DNA of 64,000 bases from Tenodera sinensis (Eukaryota > Arthropoda > Insecta > Mantodea > Mantidae). The notes under the pieces were generated by a model. The model was not told the DNA's origin and searched no databases. It saw nothing but the letters and a program-made list of their open reading frames with translations. The stretch covers positions 55,008,971 to 55,072,970 of the forward strand of contig CM060972.1 of the NCBI GenBank assembly GCA_030765045.1. Reading direction: 5' to 3'. This document shows, piece by piece, positions 20,701 to 32,849 of the stretch (position 1 is its first letter; every line of letters starts with the position of its first letter). The position numbers were made by a program, and so were the translations under genes.

Positions 20701-23700
20701 AACACACTGTTCTTCATATCTAAATTATAAATTCGTAAATGAAGCAAATATTGATGTAATGTTGTTTATTATACTTTTTCTCAATTAGCAGTACAAAACA
20801 TCTGTTAGTATCCTTCGTCAAACATTAATTCGCTGAAAGTAAACACAGCCAGCAAATCGATTACTGCAGTAGAAGTACCTATGTGCTTTGTACTTCTGTA
20901 TTTTCACTAAAAGAGAGAATAAGCAATTGGAATCGTACGGAGTAGTGTACTTTTTTTTGGGGGGGTAGGGGGGGCAACTGGAGAGTACCCAGCAGTAGGA
21001 GAAGGATGTAAGGATCGTTAGGTAAACCGATCACGTCATGAAGCTATACACGCAAAGAAAGGACTTATCCCGTTTACTGCCTCGGCTAATGGTTCAACTT
21101 TTAGACGTGTGCACATGTTACACCTTTAGCTTTCTCCCCTTTTGACCCAGATACCAAACATTTAGAATTCACCTCTGCATCATAACGTTTTAACGACCAA
21201 TTGTTTTTGGACTAAATTTTGGATGAGTCCACCAAGTTAAAGTCATAACATGTCCTGTTTCGGTCCCTAGTTGACGAGATTTTGTCAGTTGACACCTCAG
21301 GACCGTTGGAGTAGCTCCTAGGGTCCTTAACTTCTGCCCATAGCATGCTGGCAAGGATTGTTTTGACTTCTGTAAGTATGGATTTGGTTCAGATGTAGAA
21401 ATTTCTGGTTAAGAAAATTATACAGGTCTACAAATTAAAACTCTTTGAGGGCTGTTTTACATTTCACAAGTGATGTTGAGTATTTAAGTACAGTTTTACA
21501 AAAGAATATTCTATTAACCCCTTTTGTTCGAGAAATGTACAAAAATCTCCAAAGAAAATTTCACTGCACTAGCGCCTTTGTTACATTAGTTATCGTTTTA
21601 CGAAGCTGTGGCGATTCTATTGGTTGCTTTAGGCCACAGTGTAAGGTTGTTCCACTCCTTATGGTAAATACATACGCCAATAACCACAACAAAGGTTACA
21701 TAAATGACATAGAAACGAAATATATGCTTACTATTAGATAGTGAGTGTATTATATTTTTCATATACGCTTCTTATGATTGGTCTTATCAGCTAGCACAGG
21801 AAACGCCTTTGAAGGGGTTAGAATCTAAGAAGAAAACCTTGAAGCTCACGCCTCAAAAGACCCCAGAAAACGATACAAAATCGACCAAAGATCTGTTTGT
21901 AAAGAGCTGAAGATTTCCATAGGTGTTAAAAATAAAATTGTGAGGTTCCTATTACTCAACATCATATCTTAGTTCACTTTGTATACACCAGATCAGGACA
22001 AACTTGTTTATTTGGTCTAGAATGTTTTGTCTCTGGGATGCTTGTATATAATCGCTATGCAGCATCTAGCACTAATCCACAAACATTGATGCACTCCATC
22101 ACCCTTAGTATCTGCTTCCATTTTCCAATATCCTGGCAGAATCGCTCTCACTTAAATATCTTCCAAGTTGTCAGGAAATATATTGGAACGTGATATCCGA
22201 AATTAATAATTCTGTAACATGTTCACAATTGTGACATAATTAATTCATTCGTTTCCTACTACTTCACAATAACCTTTTGTTTCAAATTGTCTGTCTTGAA
22301 CTAGAGGTGTGATTTGCGGACGTACAAAAATTCTTTCTTTTAATTTTAGATCCAAAACAGCACGATAATTTTGGTGAGATATTTAAAATAGTCCCACGCT
22401 TGTCAGGAACTTCGACAAATTGTTGCATATAAGTTTAATGTAAATAGCTTTCTTATCATCCAATAGGTTACAGTTTATTATGTTCTTATAATCTCAGATA
22501 ACGTTTAAACCTCCTTACAGATTATCGGATTATGAACATATAAGTAAAATGGTTTGTGTTCGTACAAAAGTAAACAAACTAATAAAAATTGAGATATACA
22601 TTTCAAAAGAAACGGAATGTGATACAACAAAATGGATTTTTTTTTAAATCAGAACATGGAAGTTACTATAAAAACAGTTCAAAATCTAGATTTCCCTTAA
22701 TATATAGGAATATTATCCATTCCTATTCAAATATTGTAAGCAACAATACTTTCGCATATCTAATGTTTTATACGTTAGTATCGCTTATAAGAAAAATAAG
22801 AAAATACCTATAGTCCTTGGCCTATTGTAGCAACTTTTAGACGTACACCAACAATATGTTGACCTGAGAAGAAATATGCAAGAAATATTAACATGTTTGA
22901 TTGTTTATGTTATTTGACGCTTTTGTGCAATGTTGTCAGATGCGTTGTTCAATGATTTCTGTTGTTCCTGTATCTATTGGAAATCTTCGGATTGAGCGCC
23001 GTGTTATTTAGGCAACTTCTCCACCACCTGTGTAATGCGTCACATCCTTCCCCTAAGAGCTGCCACTTGCCCTGAAAACAGCGGTGTAAAGATACTTCGA
23101 AAAGAACGTACTCAGATGGTGTAATTTTCACATTGATATTACAGATCGAGCTTCGATTTTTTTAATGAGAGTAAATAGAATAGAAGTATAGTACCCATGC
23201 CTTGGTTTTCTCTCCCATAGAGAACAAAAAGAGCACTTGCACATTAGAATAATTCACTAATCATCTACAATTCCTTGCACATTTTACTGTTTAAAAAGTG
23301 TTAAACCAGAAAACGTACTTAAATCTAGAAATCTACTCCCCTTGTAAGCCCTCTCACTGGGAAAAAATGAAACAAAACTACGACCGATTTTCTCTTCGCT
23401 GCATGCAATCTTTTTTGGTTGTATGATTATATTATACGCTTCAATTAAATAAATTAAAATAATAATTTAATCTATACTTAAAATTATTCTTAAACATAAG
23501 TCTACTAATGTAACAAAATTGGTATATTGTTTATAAAAAAGGTGAGTAACATTTAATGCACTATTGTGGTCTCAATTTGAAGCAAATTTATTATTCCGTC
23601 GCAGCTGATTGTTGAGTGCAAGACAGCTAAGTCAGCGAGTTGAGACAGTATTACAAGTGTACATAAGGTATTTACAAAGAGATATTATTACACATGTCCG

Positions 23701-24162
23701 CAATGAATATTGTAGACATCAGTGTGTTATCACCTTATTTTTCACCTTTCAGTTTGTCTTAAGTTTTATTTATGGACTACAGGAATATATGTCGCAAAGT
23801 TTGCTGTATGAAAGTGGCAGGTAAGATTTTGGTGCAAAGCTTCTGAACATACGTAACCAGAAGAATTAAGTTGTTGAATAATATTTGTATATTAATAGTA
23901 AATTTAGTATGTTAAAATGTGTCATAGGAGTGTAACCAGAAAATTTGGCTATTATCAGGCCAAATTCGCTTCAGTGCTTATATTACAGAAATGTGTGGAA
24001 ATTAACCAACCTCCTCCTGGTCCCTTCATAATGCATGACTTCTCATCTCTTCATTTGTTTTTGTAATCGATAAATAACACCGTATCTAAGCACGTCTTAT
24101 TATTTGGCCATGATGTCAACGTTAAAGAAACCCGAGTCTACAGTTAACTACTATGCCCAACT
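20701..24162. other. No gene recognised
   Basis: This is AT-rich DNA with short open frames only. A T/G homopolymer patch (eight T then runs of G) lies at about 20951-20974. No RNA gene or exon could be supported. Confidence 0.4.
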
Positions 24163-24417
24163 ACAAAGGGTAGTAGTTGTAGTGTTTAACGCCCGCTTTT
24201 ACTACTACGGCACCGCAGGCGGTGACACTGATGATACATGGAATGAAGATGGAGCACCGGTGGAATGAGATGGCGGGGGAAACCGGAGCACTCGGAGAAA
24301 ACCCGCCCTGACGCCGCTTCATCCACCACGAATACCACATGCGGGTCCCTGGGATCGAACCCGGGCCGCCTAAGTGGTAGGCGAGCGCGCTAACCGCTCG
24401 GCCACGGCGCCCCCCAC
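24163..24417 (-). mobile_element. tRNA-derived SINE with a conserved central domain, copy 1
   Basis: The minus-strand head reads GCCGTGGCCGAGCGGTTAG (A box, serine-tRNA-like) and then CCCGGGTTCGATCCCAGG (B box). A GC-rich central block follows, with CGGGTTTTCTCCGAG and CCGCCATCTCATTCCA. It ends in GGGCGTTAAACACTA. A second, inverted copy is at 47146-47365. RNA polymerase III would transcribe it from the two internal boxes, and mobilisation would depend on a partner LINE. The head cannot be a functional tRNA in this context because it is fused to the body and lacks a matching acceptor arm. Confidence 0.85.
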
Positions 24418-25361
24418 TACAAAGGAAAGACATAGAAATCTACAAACACAAAGACAACTTTAATCGCAAGGAACTGTACATAAAACATGGATACCAGTCT
24501 TAGATAAACTTTCGGACACACACAACAGTTGTAATAAAACCCCACCTATAACTGGCCAATCACTACCTTAGCCAGCGCAACAATGCCCCATCCATATAAA
24601 TAATCGTAACGGACGTTAACGGTCTTTACTTCCACTACTTCTCTGCTTCCACATTCTAACTCTGACCAGTGCAGACGGAGGATCGTGTTACCCTGATGAT
24701 GCCAAGCGTAGTACTTGTCGAAACGTTGGTATCTACCATGGCTTCTAGACCACGGCCTACAAACCCGGGAGAATAAACATTTCTAATGAACCATAAACTC
24801 TTAAATATCTTAGGGAGAAAAAAAAAAACCACTAGTTTTTAAATAACGTGTGTTGTGCGAAATGTCCTGGTGCAAAAAGTAGCCGAGTCCCCCAGGTCTA
24901 AAGTGTGTTCGCATGGTGCACTGTCGAAAGAAGTGTCCCACGATATATGTAGCTTTTTCTTAGTGAGAGATGGAGAGTATGCACGTTCGACTTCATTTTC
25001 ACTGCAATGAAGAGCATAGTATATGTAAAATGTACTATTCTGTAACGAAATAATAGATTTAGTGGCCATCATATACAGTGGAGTACGCCCATTTTTTGTT
25101 CAACCTCTGCAGGCATGCGCCCGTTGTTCACATCTAAACTCATCCTCTCTCCTTCAACATAAACAGTCTATAGTACAAGGTAAGGCAATCTCACAAAAAA
25201 CGCTGATGCGCCCATAGAGTATAAAAATCATTTTATTCTCGAAATCCATGTAGGGGCTTCATATTATGTTGTTATTGTACTTCAATACCCAATATACCTA
25301 ATTTTTTGTTCTGTCACTCTCATTTTCTTCTCTTCTCTCTTTCTTTCTCTTTCTCTTCCAG
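24418..25361. other. No gene recognised; polypyrimidine tract at the right end
   Basis: Near 24690-24790 there is GATGATGCC, then GTCGAAACGTTGG, a kind of tail seen in several arthropod retroelements, but I cannot name it. From about 25311 to 25359 the sequence becomes a strong CT tract leading to the candidate exon. Confidence 0.4.
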
Positions 25362-25406
25362 GCGCGGAGTAGCGCAAGCACAAGTAGCTTTAGGAGCCTC
25401 AGTCAG
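25362..25406 (+). CDS. Candidate 45-nt microexon of an unidentified gene
   Basis: A ~45 nt CT-rich tract ends in TTCCAG at 25361, and CAG|GTACAG follows 45 nt later. This makes a strong 3' and 5' splice-site pair around a very short segment. A possible branch point, CTAAT, lies near 25298. Length is divisible by three. Two of the three phases are open: phase 0 reads ARSSASTSSFRSLSQ, and phase 1 reads RGVAQAQVALGASV. A phase-0 Ser/Arg-rich cassette would insert or skip without changing frame, as alternative microexons often do. I see no neighbouring exons, so the gene is unknown and the call rests on splice signals only. Confidence 0.35.
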
Positions 25407-27411
25407 GTACAGAAATTTTTCCTCCCTTTTCTTGTCATGCTAGTTGAGTATTCCTCGAGTTTCAAGGCATCAGTTGCTTGGCACTTTGAGTCACCATACG
25501 TTTGGTGCTTCAACAAATATACATTACATGCAAGACAACTCGCAAAGGGGTGAGTTTTATTGAATTTAAGATAATATTACTACAACTGATAACCAACCTG
25601 AAGACTTGGGAAAGATAGCATACTGATTAGATGTAAGTTTTGAAACCCGCCACTATCTTCGAAGTTGGTTCGAGGTTGAATTCGGAAGTTGTTGCTTGAA
25701 CTCTCTCTCGTGGGGTCAATTGAACGACAACCTGAGAGAACTGCCTTCTCTGATCTCGAAAACAATATAGCCCAAATGACGGTGTCTCTGTTCTCTGTCG
25801 GATTGGGTCAGTTTTCTGAGTTAAGAATTTTGCGACGTTTTACACCACAAAGAAAAAGGCTGCAGATTACTTTTAGTCTAAAATAAACACACGTAGACAT
25901 GAGCTCTGAAGTGATTCTTCTGCAAGTTCATCTTTTAACTGACAATGAATAAATGAACAGCTATGTAACTTCACCCAGTCTAGATTAAACCTGCTTCCGC
26001 AGTATGATATATTGATAGTTCAGCAACATATGATATTTGGTTTTATTTAGTGCCTCCAAATACCTGCTAACCGGAGGAATTTTAAAATTTAAGAAAATAT
26101 TTGCTTCGTATGGTATCATTTCAACATGGACCTAAAGTGAAAAGCGTTTGCATAAGTTGGTTTCATTCAGTCTTGCTTGTGTGCTTTCTTTAATTACTGA
26201 TCATAGTATTTTTGTGAGCTCTTTTAAAGCCAAAAGCGCGTCCAACACACAGCCAACACTTGAGTAAAGGAGTTTAAGCAGAAATGTACTCTAACAATTA
26301 GTATTATGATAATGGCTAGCCCAGTTTTCTAAAATTATCTCTTTTCTAAATGAATCACAAAAACGTAGTCCTCTTATTATCATTAACACAATCTACAAAA
26401 TTCGTCGTGTTACTGCAAGTCGCAGCTGTTCTGTCCTATCGTAACCTTGACACAAACACTGCCAATGACAGACCCACAAAAAACTATTTCACAAACAAAT
26501 AACTCCGACGCCTTTAAATTCTAAAACATACTCAGACTCTCTCAACGCTGAATGTATACAACATACAGTTAAAAATAGCTGCCTCTCCTCTGTCGCACTC
26601 TCGCTTTTATAGTTCACGCCAAGTGCCGGCGATTCCTCTGGAAAACACAGCTTTTCTAGAAATCTCAAACAAGCCGGAAGTCAAATGTCTTGAGAAGTCA
26701 AAGAATCGACTTTTGTTCCGGCGCTCATTTATTAGTTGCGTGTTGCCTGACAACGTCATGATGTGAGATAGGTTGATTTAGTGCAGGAGTGGGTATTCTT
26801 GACCCCGCGTGTCAGGGAATATTAACCCCTCCCCTTCTCGTTTGTTGTCTGTAACACAGAAACAGACTTCTAATCCAGAGGCAAAATATTGATGTGCACA
26901 GTTATGAGCTACAATAGCTGGTCGGATATTTAAAGAAACCTTGGTTCTTTCATATTTTGTAGGATACAAATGTCGTGTAATGTACGTTCTGTGTTTAGAA
27001 ACTGTAGTTATTAACCATTCTTTGTTCATTTTCCTAGAAGCTTATAACAGGTACTATATTTCTTTATTCAGATATTGTGTACGTTGCTCTCGTGACAAAT
27101 CAAATTATGACACTTCCAATTATGTCAGCTGCATGTAGTACACTACCAATTCTGTAACTATTTATATTTTTCTATACCCGACATTTCTTCTTCTTCTATA
27201 TCTGAATTGCTCTCATTTTTATGATCTCTCACTAAAACACCACCAATGGCATACACTCGTACCACACAAAACTTTGCAGTCAACTGTACTCTGTGAATTA
27301 CTATAAGAAAGGGATTTAGTTGTTCTTATTGTGACCTAAATTATTTGCTGACATGTTTATTTCGGGTACGCTAGCTTATTGTATCTTAGCTGAAGGACAT
27401 ACAACTATAAT
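25407..27411. other. No gene recognised except a candidate promoter
   Basis: I see no other supportable feature. Open frames here are short and motif-free. Confidence 0.4.
26605..26661 (-). promoter_or_regulatory. Candidate heat-shock-like core promoter (HSE plus TATA)
   Basis: On the minus strand a perfect TTCTAGAA (26654-26661), the inverted pair of heat-shock-element units, lies about 43 bp upstream of TATAAAA (26605-26611). A GA-rich stretch (GCGAGAGTGCGACAGAGGAG) follows the TATA box. The HSE/TATA arrangement resembles insect heat-shock promoters. No heat-shock coding sequence follows within the next few hundred bases, so it may belong to a lost gene, an LTR or nothing. Confidence 0.3.
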
Positions 27412-27987
27412 GACGAAGAGGGCTCATGTTTACAAACGTTCCCTTTTTTGCCAGCCAGATTGTGTCCGAATCTACCTTCTGCGCATGCGCCGGCAGTAGT
27501 TTCACAATCGCCCACTAGATCTCAGCACACGCTATTTCACATCTGCCAACATTGCTTTTTACACTACACTAGTTTTCATTGCCAACACATTAAACACCGA
27601 TATTTATTTAACACGTGATGCAACCACCTGCAATCTAGCAGTAACATAACATTCCCCTTTTATTTACGGGGTGTAGCACGGCATCGCATTCCCTGCATAG
27701 CATGCGAGTCCTCAACAGTCCATCATATAAAAACTGCATGCATGCCAGAAACGAGCCATTGCTTCTTCCTTGTACGAAGGTCAATAGCATAATGCCCACT
27801 CCCGCAAAAACATTCAAACTTACTATTGGCAACAAACTCCTAGGGACATTCTGCTGTTGGCAGCGTTGCATTAACACAGCAACTTCGGCAACTTTCGTGA
27901 CCATTCGTACACACTGCCGAATGGGACTTTGCCGAAATTGTGACCAACTCATCGCGGGAACGTTTCTAAACATTATCCGACGAAGAG
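27412..27987. mobile_element. Mutator-like MITE (558 bp) with 9 bp target duplication
   Basis: The element occupies 27421-27978. Its ends are 23 bp inverted repeats with 20 matches: the left begins GGCTCATGTTTA and the right, read on the complement, begins GGATAATGTTTA, and both continue to AAACGTTCCC. A perfect 9 bp direct repeat, GACGAAGAG, flanks it (27412-27420 and 27979-27987). A 9 bp duplication is characteristic of the Mutator/MULE superfamily. The two overlapping open frames inside (plus 27702-28034, minus 27635-27973) have no transposase motif and run past or against each other, so I do not call them genes. Confidence 0.75.
27481..27490. promoter_or_regulatory. NRF-1/Ewg-type palindrome
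   Basis: GCGCATGCGC is a perfect match to the palindromic core bound by NRF-1 (Ewg in flies). It lies 60 bp inside the left end of the MITE, so the element may carry a ready-made promoter site. Confidence 0.35.
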
Positions 27988-28459
27988 TCTATAGTCACCA
28001 ACCCGAGAGGATGGTTACCACAGTTACCACTTAGCGTTGACGAATATAACGCAAAACATACATATGTATATACAGACATAGTGACGAATAGGAAATATAA
28101 CTACTGGAAAGTTGTGATAGGTTGCGTAAACTGTCTGGAGTTTTCAGTTGAGTTCAATGGAATGCAGGCGAACTGGGTGTTGGTGACTGTTTTTAATGTA
28201 ACATTTTCTAACATCACAACTTTTCTGCCAAATAAAATGTAACCCCTAGAATTAGCAATAAGATGCTTGTGCAATTCTTCTGAAAACCCATAATTACCAA
28301 AGCGAGGCTTATATGCATCTTGAGTCCATATGTTTTAGAAGATGGAGGGGAAAACTGCAATATTGATGGTATATAGGTGCTAAGGTTATGTGCGCGCAGA
28401 TTTCGTGTGATGGTAGATTCCAATATGACGAATAAAAAGTCCAGTAACAAGATTGAAGA

Positions 28460-28640
28460 AACGAATGCTTTGTTTACTAATACGGCTGCTGCTGTTAAGA
28501 ATGCGTTCACACCTACGAAGGGTGAAAGACGAAAGTAGGTTAGCCATACAAAACTGGTTTTGCCACGTGTCTCTAGGAGGCACTCTCTTTGAGGAGAAGA
28601 GTGGTTTTCTTTCAAGCTTTCCGAGCAGTATGAACGAGGC
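28460..28640 (-). repeat. Dispersed repeat pair, copy 1
   Basis: The minus strand aligns with plus-strand 55640-55830 in blocks: GAAAGAAAACCAC, then AAACCAGTTTT, GTATTAGTAA and TTCTTC. Both copies are also open in an equivalent frame, with KENHxSPR near the start and a hydrophobic NA(F/Y) segment later. This may be a decayed coding element rather than a simple repeat. I cannot name it. Confidence 0.5.
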
Positions 28641-29894
28641 CTGAGCAGTGTTAATATTCCTGACCTTCTGTTTTGTGCACTTGTCAAACATATCCACAAA
28701 TTTATTCGGATAGATACACTCGTTTTAGATGGGATGAAAAAGACACGAATAGCTCATCTGCTAATTGCGGAAGTAAATGAACAAAGAGTGATGACATATT
28801 GACGATAAAACATTGGACCAATTATACTTTTATTTATGCAACCATCCACTATAGAGGAAAACGGTAGAGAAAGTTATATTTCAGCTTAAGGTCAAAAAGT
28901 TGGCGTTAAGGTATGTGTACTTATACCCTTAATAACCCGTATGCAAGTTAAGCTGTCCCTTGTAAATTCTAACCTAAAAGCAAGTAGTTCATGAGACGAA
29001 CACCTGAGTATATGTCAGAGCCATTAAATGGGACACAAATAGGAATACTAAATCTGGACAGTGTGGCTATGTCCAGATGTGCCAGTTATATCATTGCTTT
29101 GTATCAGGTGACCACACAAGCTCGTTTTTAACTACGCTTAGCACCACAACCGTACCATCTTTGTCCACAAACGTAAGACATAACCAAAATCAACGTGAAC
29201 TCATTTGCCAGCAACTAATTTGCCAAACATAGTTACACAATAGAGTGTTGGGAATACGGTTTATACATTTAACAACTAATTATTTTTGAGTAGTTACGTA
29301 GTTATATTAAATTGTATTTTTTTCACAAGAATATGCATCAATACAGTATTCATGTAGCTTTTCTTAGAACTGTGAGATACATAAACGTGCAGTATTTGTT
29401 TCAGAAAGTATATCTCTGTATAAACCATATAACAATTCACTCTTCGTGTGTAATAAACCCAGAAATCTCAAGGAATACTTTGAATTACTTTGTATCTTAG
29501 AAGGTATTGGCAATGATAAACAAATTGTAATTATTATATGCAAGCTTAGAGTTACCAGTTAATGACATGTTTATCGTGCGTTCTAAGTCAGGCTTTAAGG
29601 GCATCGTAGTTGAGCGAAAAATAAGGGTTAGGTTAATCAAATAAGTTCTCCCAGATTTAAAATGAATCTATAAGTGTAGTACTAGGGTTATGATATTGTC
29701 AGCTAATTTAAGATTATTAACTCCATTACAACAATAGGTTATAATTGTTTTTCTATGCGTATAATTTTATGATGACAACAAATATTTCTGGTTCCAGCTG
29801 AAGTACAATTCCAAAATCTTAACTGTAGTTTTATTAAAAGGAACTGATGTATTTTAAGTGCCTTTAAGTGCCTTTTAAGCGCTATTTCTTTATT
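28641..29894. other. No gene recognised
   Basis: This is AT-rich DNA without supportable features. Confidence 0.4.
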
Positions 29895-30055
29895 CAAGTA
29901 GCTCCTCAATTGGTCCCTCAGGGAGCTAACGAGGCTGAGTGCACCCCGGACCAGACCTCCCAGTGGGGAACAATCCAGTGCCGGTACCTTGGATCGAACC
30001 CGGGTCTCCCGCGCCCAAGGCAGGCGCGCTACCACTGTGCTACGAGGGCAGTCCT
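29895..30055 (-). mobile_element. tRNA-derived SINE (same family as 12048-12275)
   Basis: The minus-strand head TGCCCTCGTAGCACAGTGG is followed by TAGCGCGCCTGCC (A box) and CCCGGGTTCGATCC (B box). The body carries GAGGCTGAGTGCACCCCGGA on the plus strand, shared with the copy at 12 kb. This copy keeps the tRNA head that the other lost. It is not a tRNA gene because no 3' acceptor strand follows. Confidence 0.82.
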
Positions 30056-31404
30056 CTAATCAATTTACTCAACGAGATACATGGAATATTTTTATGCCAT
30101 ATAGAAAACAAATTCTGATAACTTAATTTAAAATAAGCGAGTAAGTATTTGTGTATAACTCCCGAGTTAAGTGCTATGAGCGTTTAGGCAATTAGGAAGA
30201 ATGAAGTTTACCCCTTACTTACCAGGAATGCAGAGATTTCAAACATCAATACTAACGCGTTTATCTGGAAGATCTAATCGAACTTAGAGTTTCCCAAAAT
30301 TATGAAGCATTGCGTAAAAAGTTAACTACTGAGTCTAGCATTATTGTAACCATAGCAATAAATTACCAGTTTATACGATTCTTTGAAGTGTAAACTGCTT
30401 GTTATCTGTCTTCGTTTATGGCAGTATACTCAAAGACTAATAAATCCACGGAAAGTTGGTGTTACAGAAGAAGTCCTAGTTAGTTCAAAATGTTCTACAA
30501 AATCAACAGCTGAGAAAATGTTGCTTAGAAACAAATATGGGAGTTTTAGAACAGCCAGAAAAGCCTAATTTACTACGCACGTATAAACTGTAAAGGCTTT
30601 CCTTTACCAGGTATATACCTTACTTTGATTATTAGTTTATTTTATTTCCTCATCTTAGTTAATCTTTTTCTTAGATATTTTAACTTTGTTTTAAGCCATA
30701 AATGATTGACTAGGAAACACTACACATTTCGATATCATAAACACACATCCAAAACCTCGTTGATTCGAAATGTGTGTGTGTTTGAAAAAGGAATGGACGG
30801 ATTGAGAATGGAATGATTTTTGCTCGTTTACTCTACTACTGCACCATTTGATTTGCATTGAGGAATGTAGTGTGAATGAGAATGGTTTCGCCTGCTCATC
30901 TAGAGAATATAGTGTAGAAAATCATAGCAAGTTAATTGATTATCTAGAATCTAGTGTAACATTTATAACTCTTTTACAGCGTATGATGTAGTCAATGGTT
31001 TAAAATATATTAAATTACAAAAATTAGTGTTGTTGCATAATAGGAATTTCCTCTAGTTCCTTCATCAGGAAAGGACAGCGCTATAACCACAGTGCAGATG
31101 CGGCACCCCAGGACCGTATAAACAGAGAAACCAGGCAGGTTTGTACAATGTTAGGTGCCAACTTGGCATGGCGAATTGTCATGCGCTAAATGCATATAAT
31201 TGATGTACAAACTTTGTTGTCATTGATTCCACAGGCCACTCGTTTGTTCTACACCAACGTCCTCATACAGTAAGCTAGCCTACCCTTAATAAACAGGTTA
31301 GAAAATAATTATTATTTATTTATGACAACAAACGCATTGCTGGTGTTTTTAAACACGCAGGCAGTGTGTGGGCAATGTTTGAGAAGTAGAATCGGAATTA
31401 AAAA
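30056..31404. other. No gene recognised
   Basis: I see nothing beyond short chance frames. Confidence 0.4.
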
Positions 31405-32265
31405 ATCTGCAATCACATGACTCTCTACTCTTGTACTAACAATTCTTATTCCTATGTCTTCTTTGTGTTAATTGAGATAAACATTTGTACAAATTATCTT
31501 ATTATTTATATCATTGTAGCTGTAAGAAGAATATTAGAACACAGTAAGCTTTGAGCAATAGTCAAATATTTTAAAGCTTTGAGATCCCCTTCTTTTTGCA
31601 CGCTTAACATATAAAAAAATGAACAACGATGTTCCATTTCACGAAAGTTTAAAGTTTTCCGAAGCTGACATAACCAGGAATATCTCCAAAATGGTTCACT
31701 CTACAAAAAAATTTATTCGGATATAAATTGTGTATTTTAGCAAGACCTACAGTACAGTAAGATTTTGTCTATCTCTTACGGTTTACGAGTTATTCAAAAG
31801 TTATCCAGAGTAAACAGGACTACATAGGCTATAGCCAGAAAATTCAAAATATAAATTTCATTTATTATACAAATATCTTAAACATGTGGCATTTTAATAA
31901 AAATCGTTAGACATTTTCAAGAAAATTAAAATTTTCGAAACATTTTCCATGTAAAGGGTAGTTTAGAGTGGGGTTATTTTCTTCAAAATCATGGTGTTGC
32001 ATCCTTGAAAGACATTAAACTTATATACCAACTTTGGTTTTTAACCGACTTTTCGTTTTTGAGTTATACTGTCCACAGACTCAAACACACATACACACAC
32101 ACGCGCGTACACACACACATACACACGCAAGCGCGCACACACACGCACACAAACACACAAGCGCTCGCGCGGATCTTTTCCTAAAAATGCTTTTCTTTTT
32201 GGATTCAGGGGCTCTCAAAACATTGGGTGGAATACAATACTTTCCCTACAGAGCTGTAGCCGGAA
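31405..32265 (+). mobile_element. R850 dispersed repeat, copy 4
   Basis: The copy has a shortened left end and an interrupted CA-rich tract (about 32085-32172, with CG interruptions). The right end is broken near 32225, where a tRNA-like B box on the minus strand (GGTTCAAGTTCC) begins, so another small repeat may have inserted there. Confidence 0.65.
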
Positions 32266-32849
32266 CTTGAACCAATGACCTTCCGCGTGGACGCTGGAAC
32301 CATTCCTATTATACCTCTCAAAGGTTAGCAAATAGTTTATGTGACAATTAAAACACCTCTGCTTCCTTAACTTGTGTACCAGAAAGCACATAGGGTACAG
32401 TTGACAACAAAGTTTTGTGTAGTACGGGTTCATACCATTGCCAGTGTTAAAAGGAAAGATAATGAAAATGACAGCAAATCAAACACGAGGAAGAAATGTC
32501 AGGAAAGAAATAAGAGCACATTAAGTACAAATAGTTACAAGATTCATAGCGTCATACATACGGGTGGGATCAGTAGAAGCCTGATAACTTATTACTTGTT
32601 ATATAGGTTGTCTCACCCTTAGATGACAGTATCGAGTTAAATGTGACATATCTGTCTCTAATCTAGCGCATACGAGTTGCCGTTAAATTTCAAGGTTTGA
32701 ACTCATTATTCTATGCAGAATTGTTTCCTTTAATAGGTTATATCCTTTCCAGGGCCAATATGTCATGTGGCTCGCTAACCATTTCACCTAAACGACAATG
32801 GCCCTTTTCCAAAAAAGGTTGCACACGCCTGTAATAGGGAATCAATTAT
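32266..32849. other. No gene recognised
   Basis: This lies between two oppositely oriented R850 copies. I see no coding signal. Confidence 0.4.

Noticed and set aside
27635..28034. Overlapping 112- and 110-codon genes
   Set aside because: Both frames lie mostly within the MITE on opposite strands. One runs across the target duplication, and neither has a known motif.
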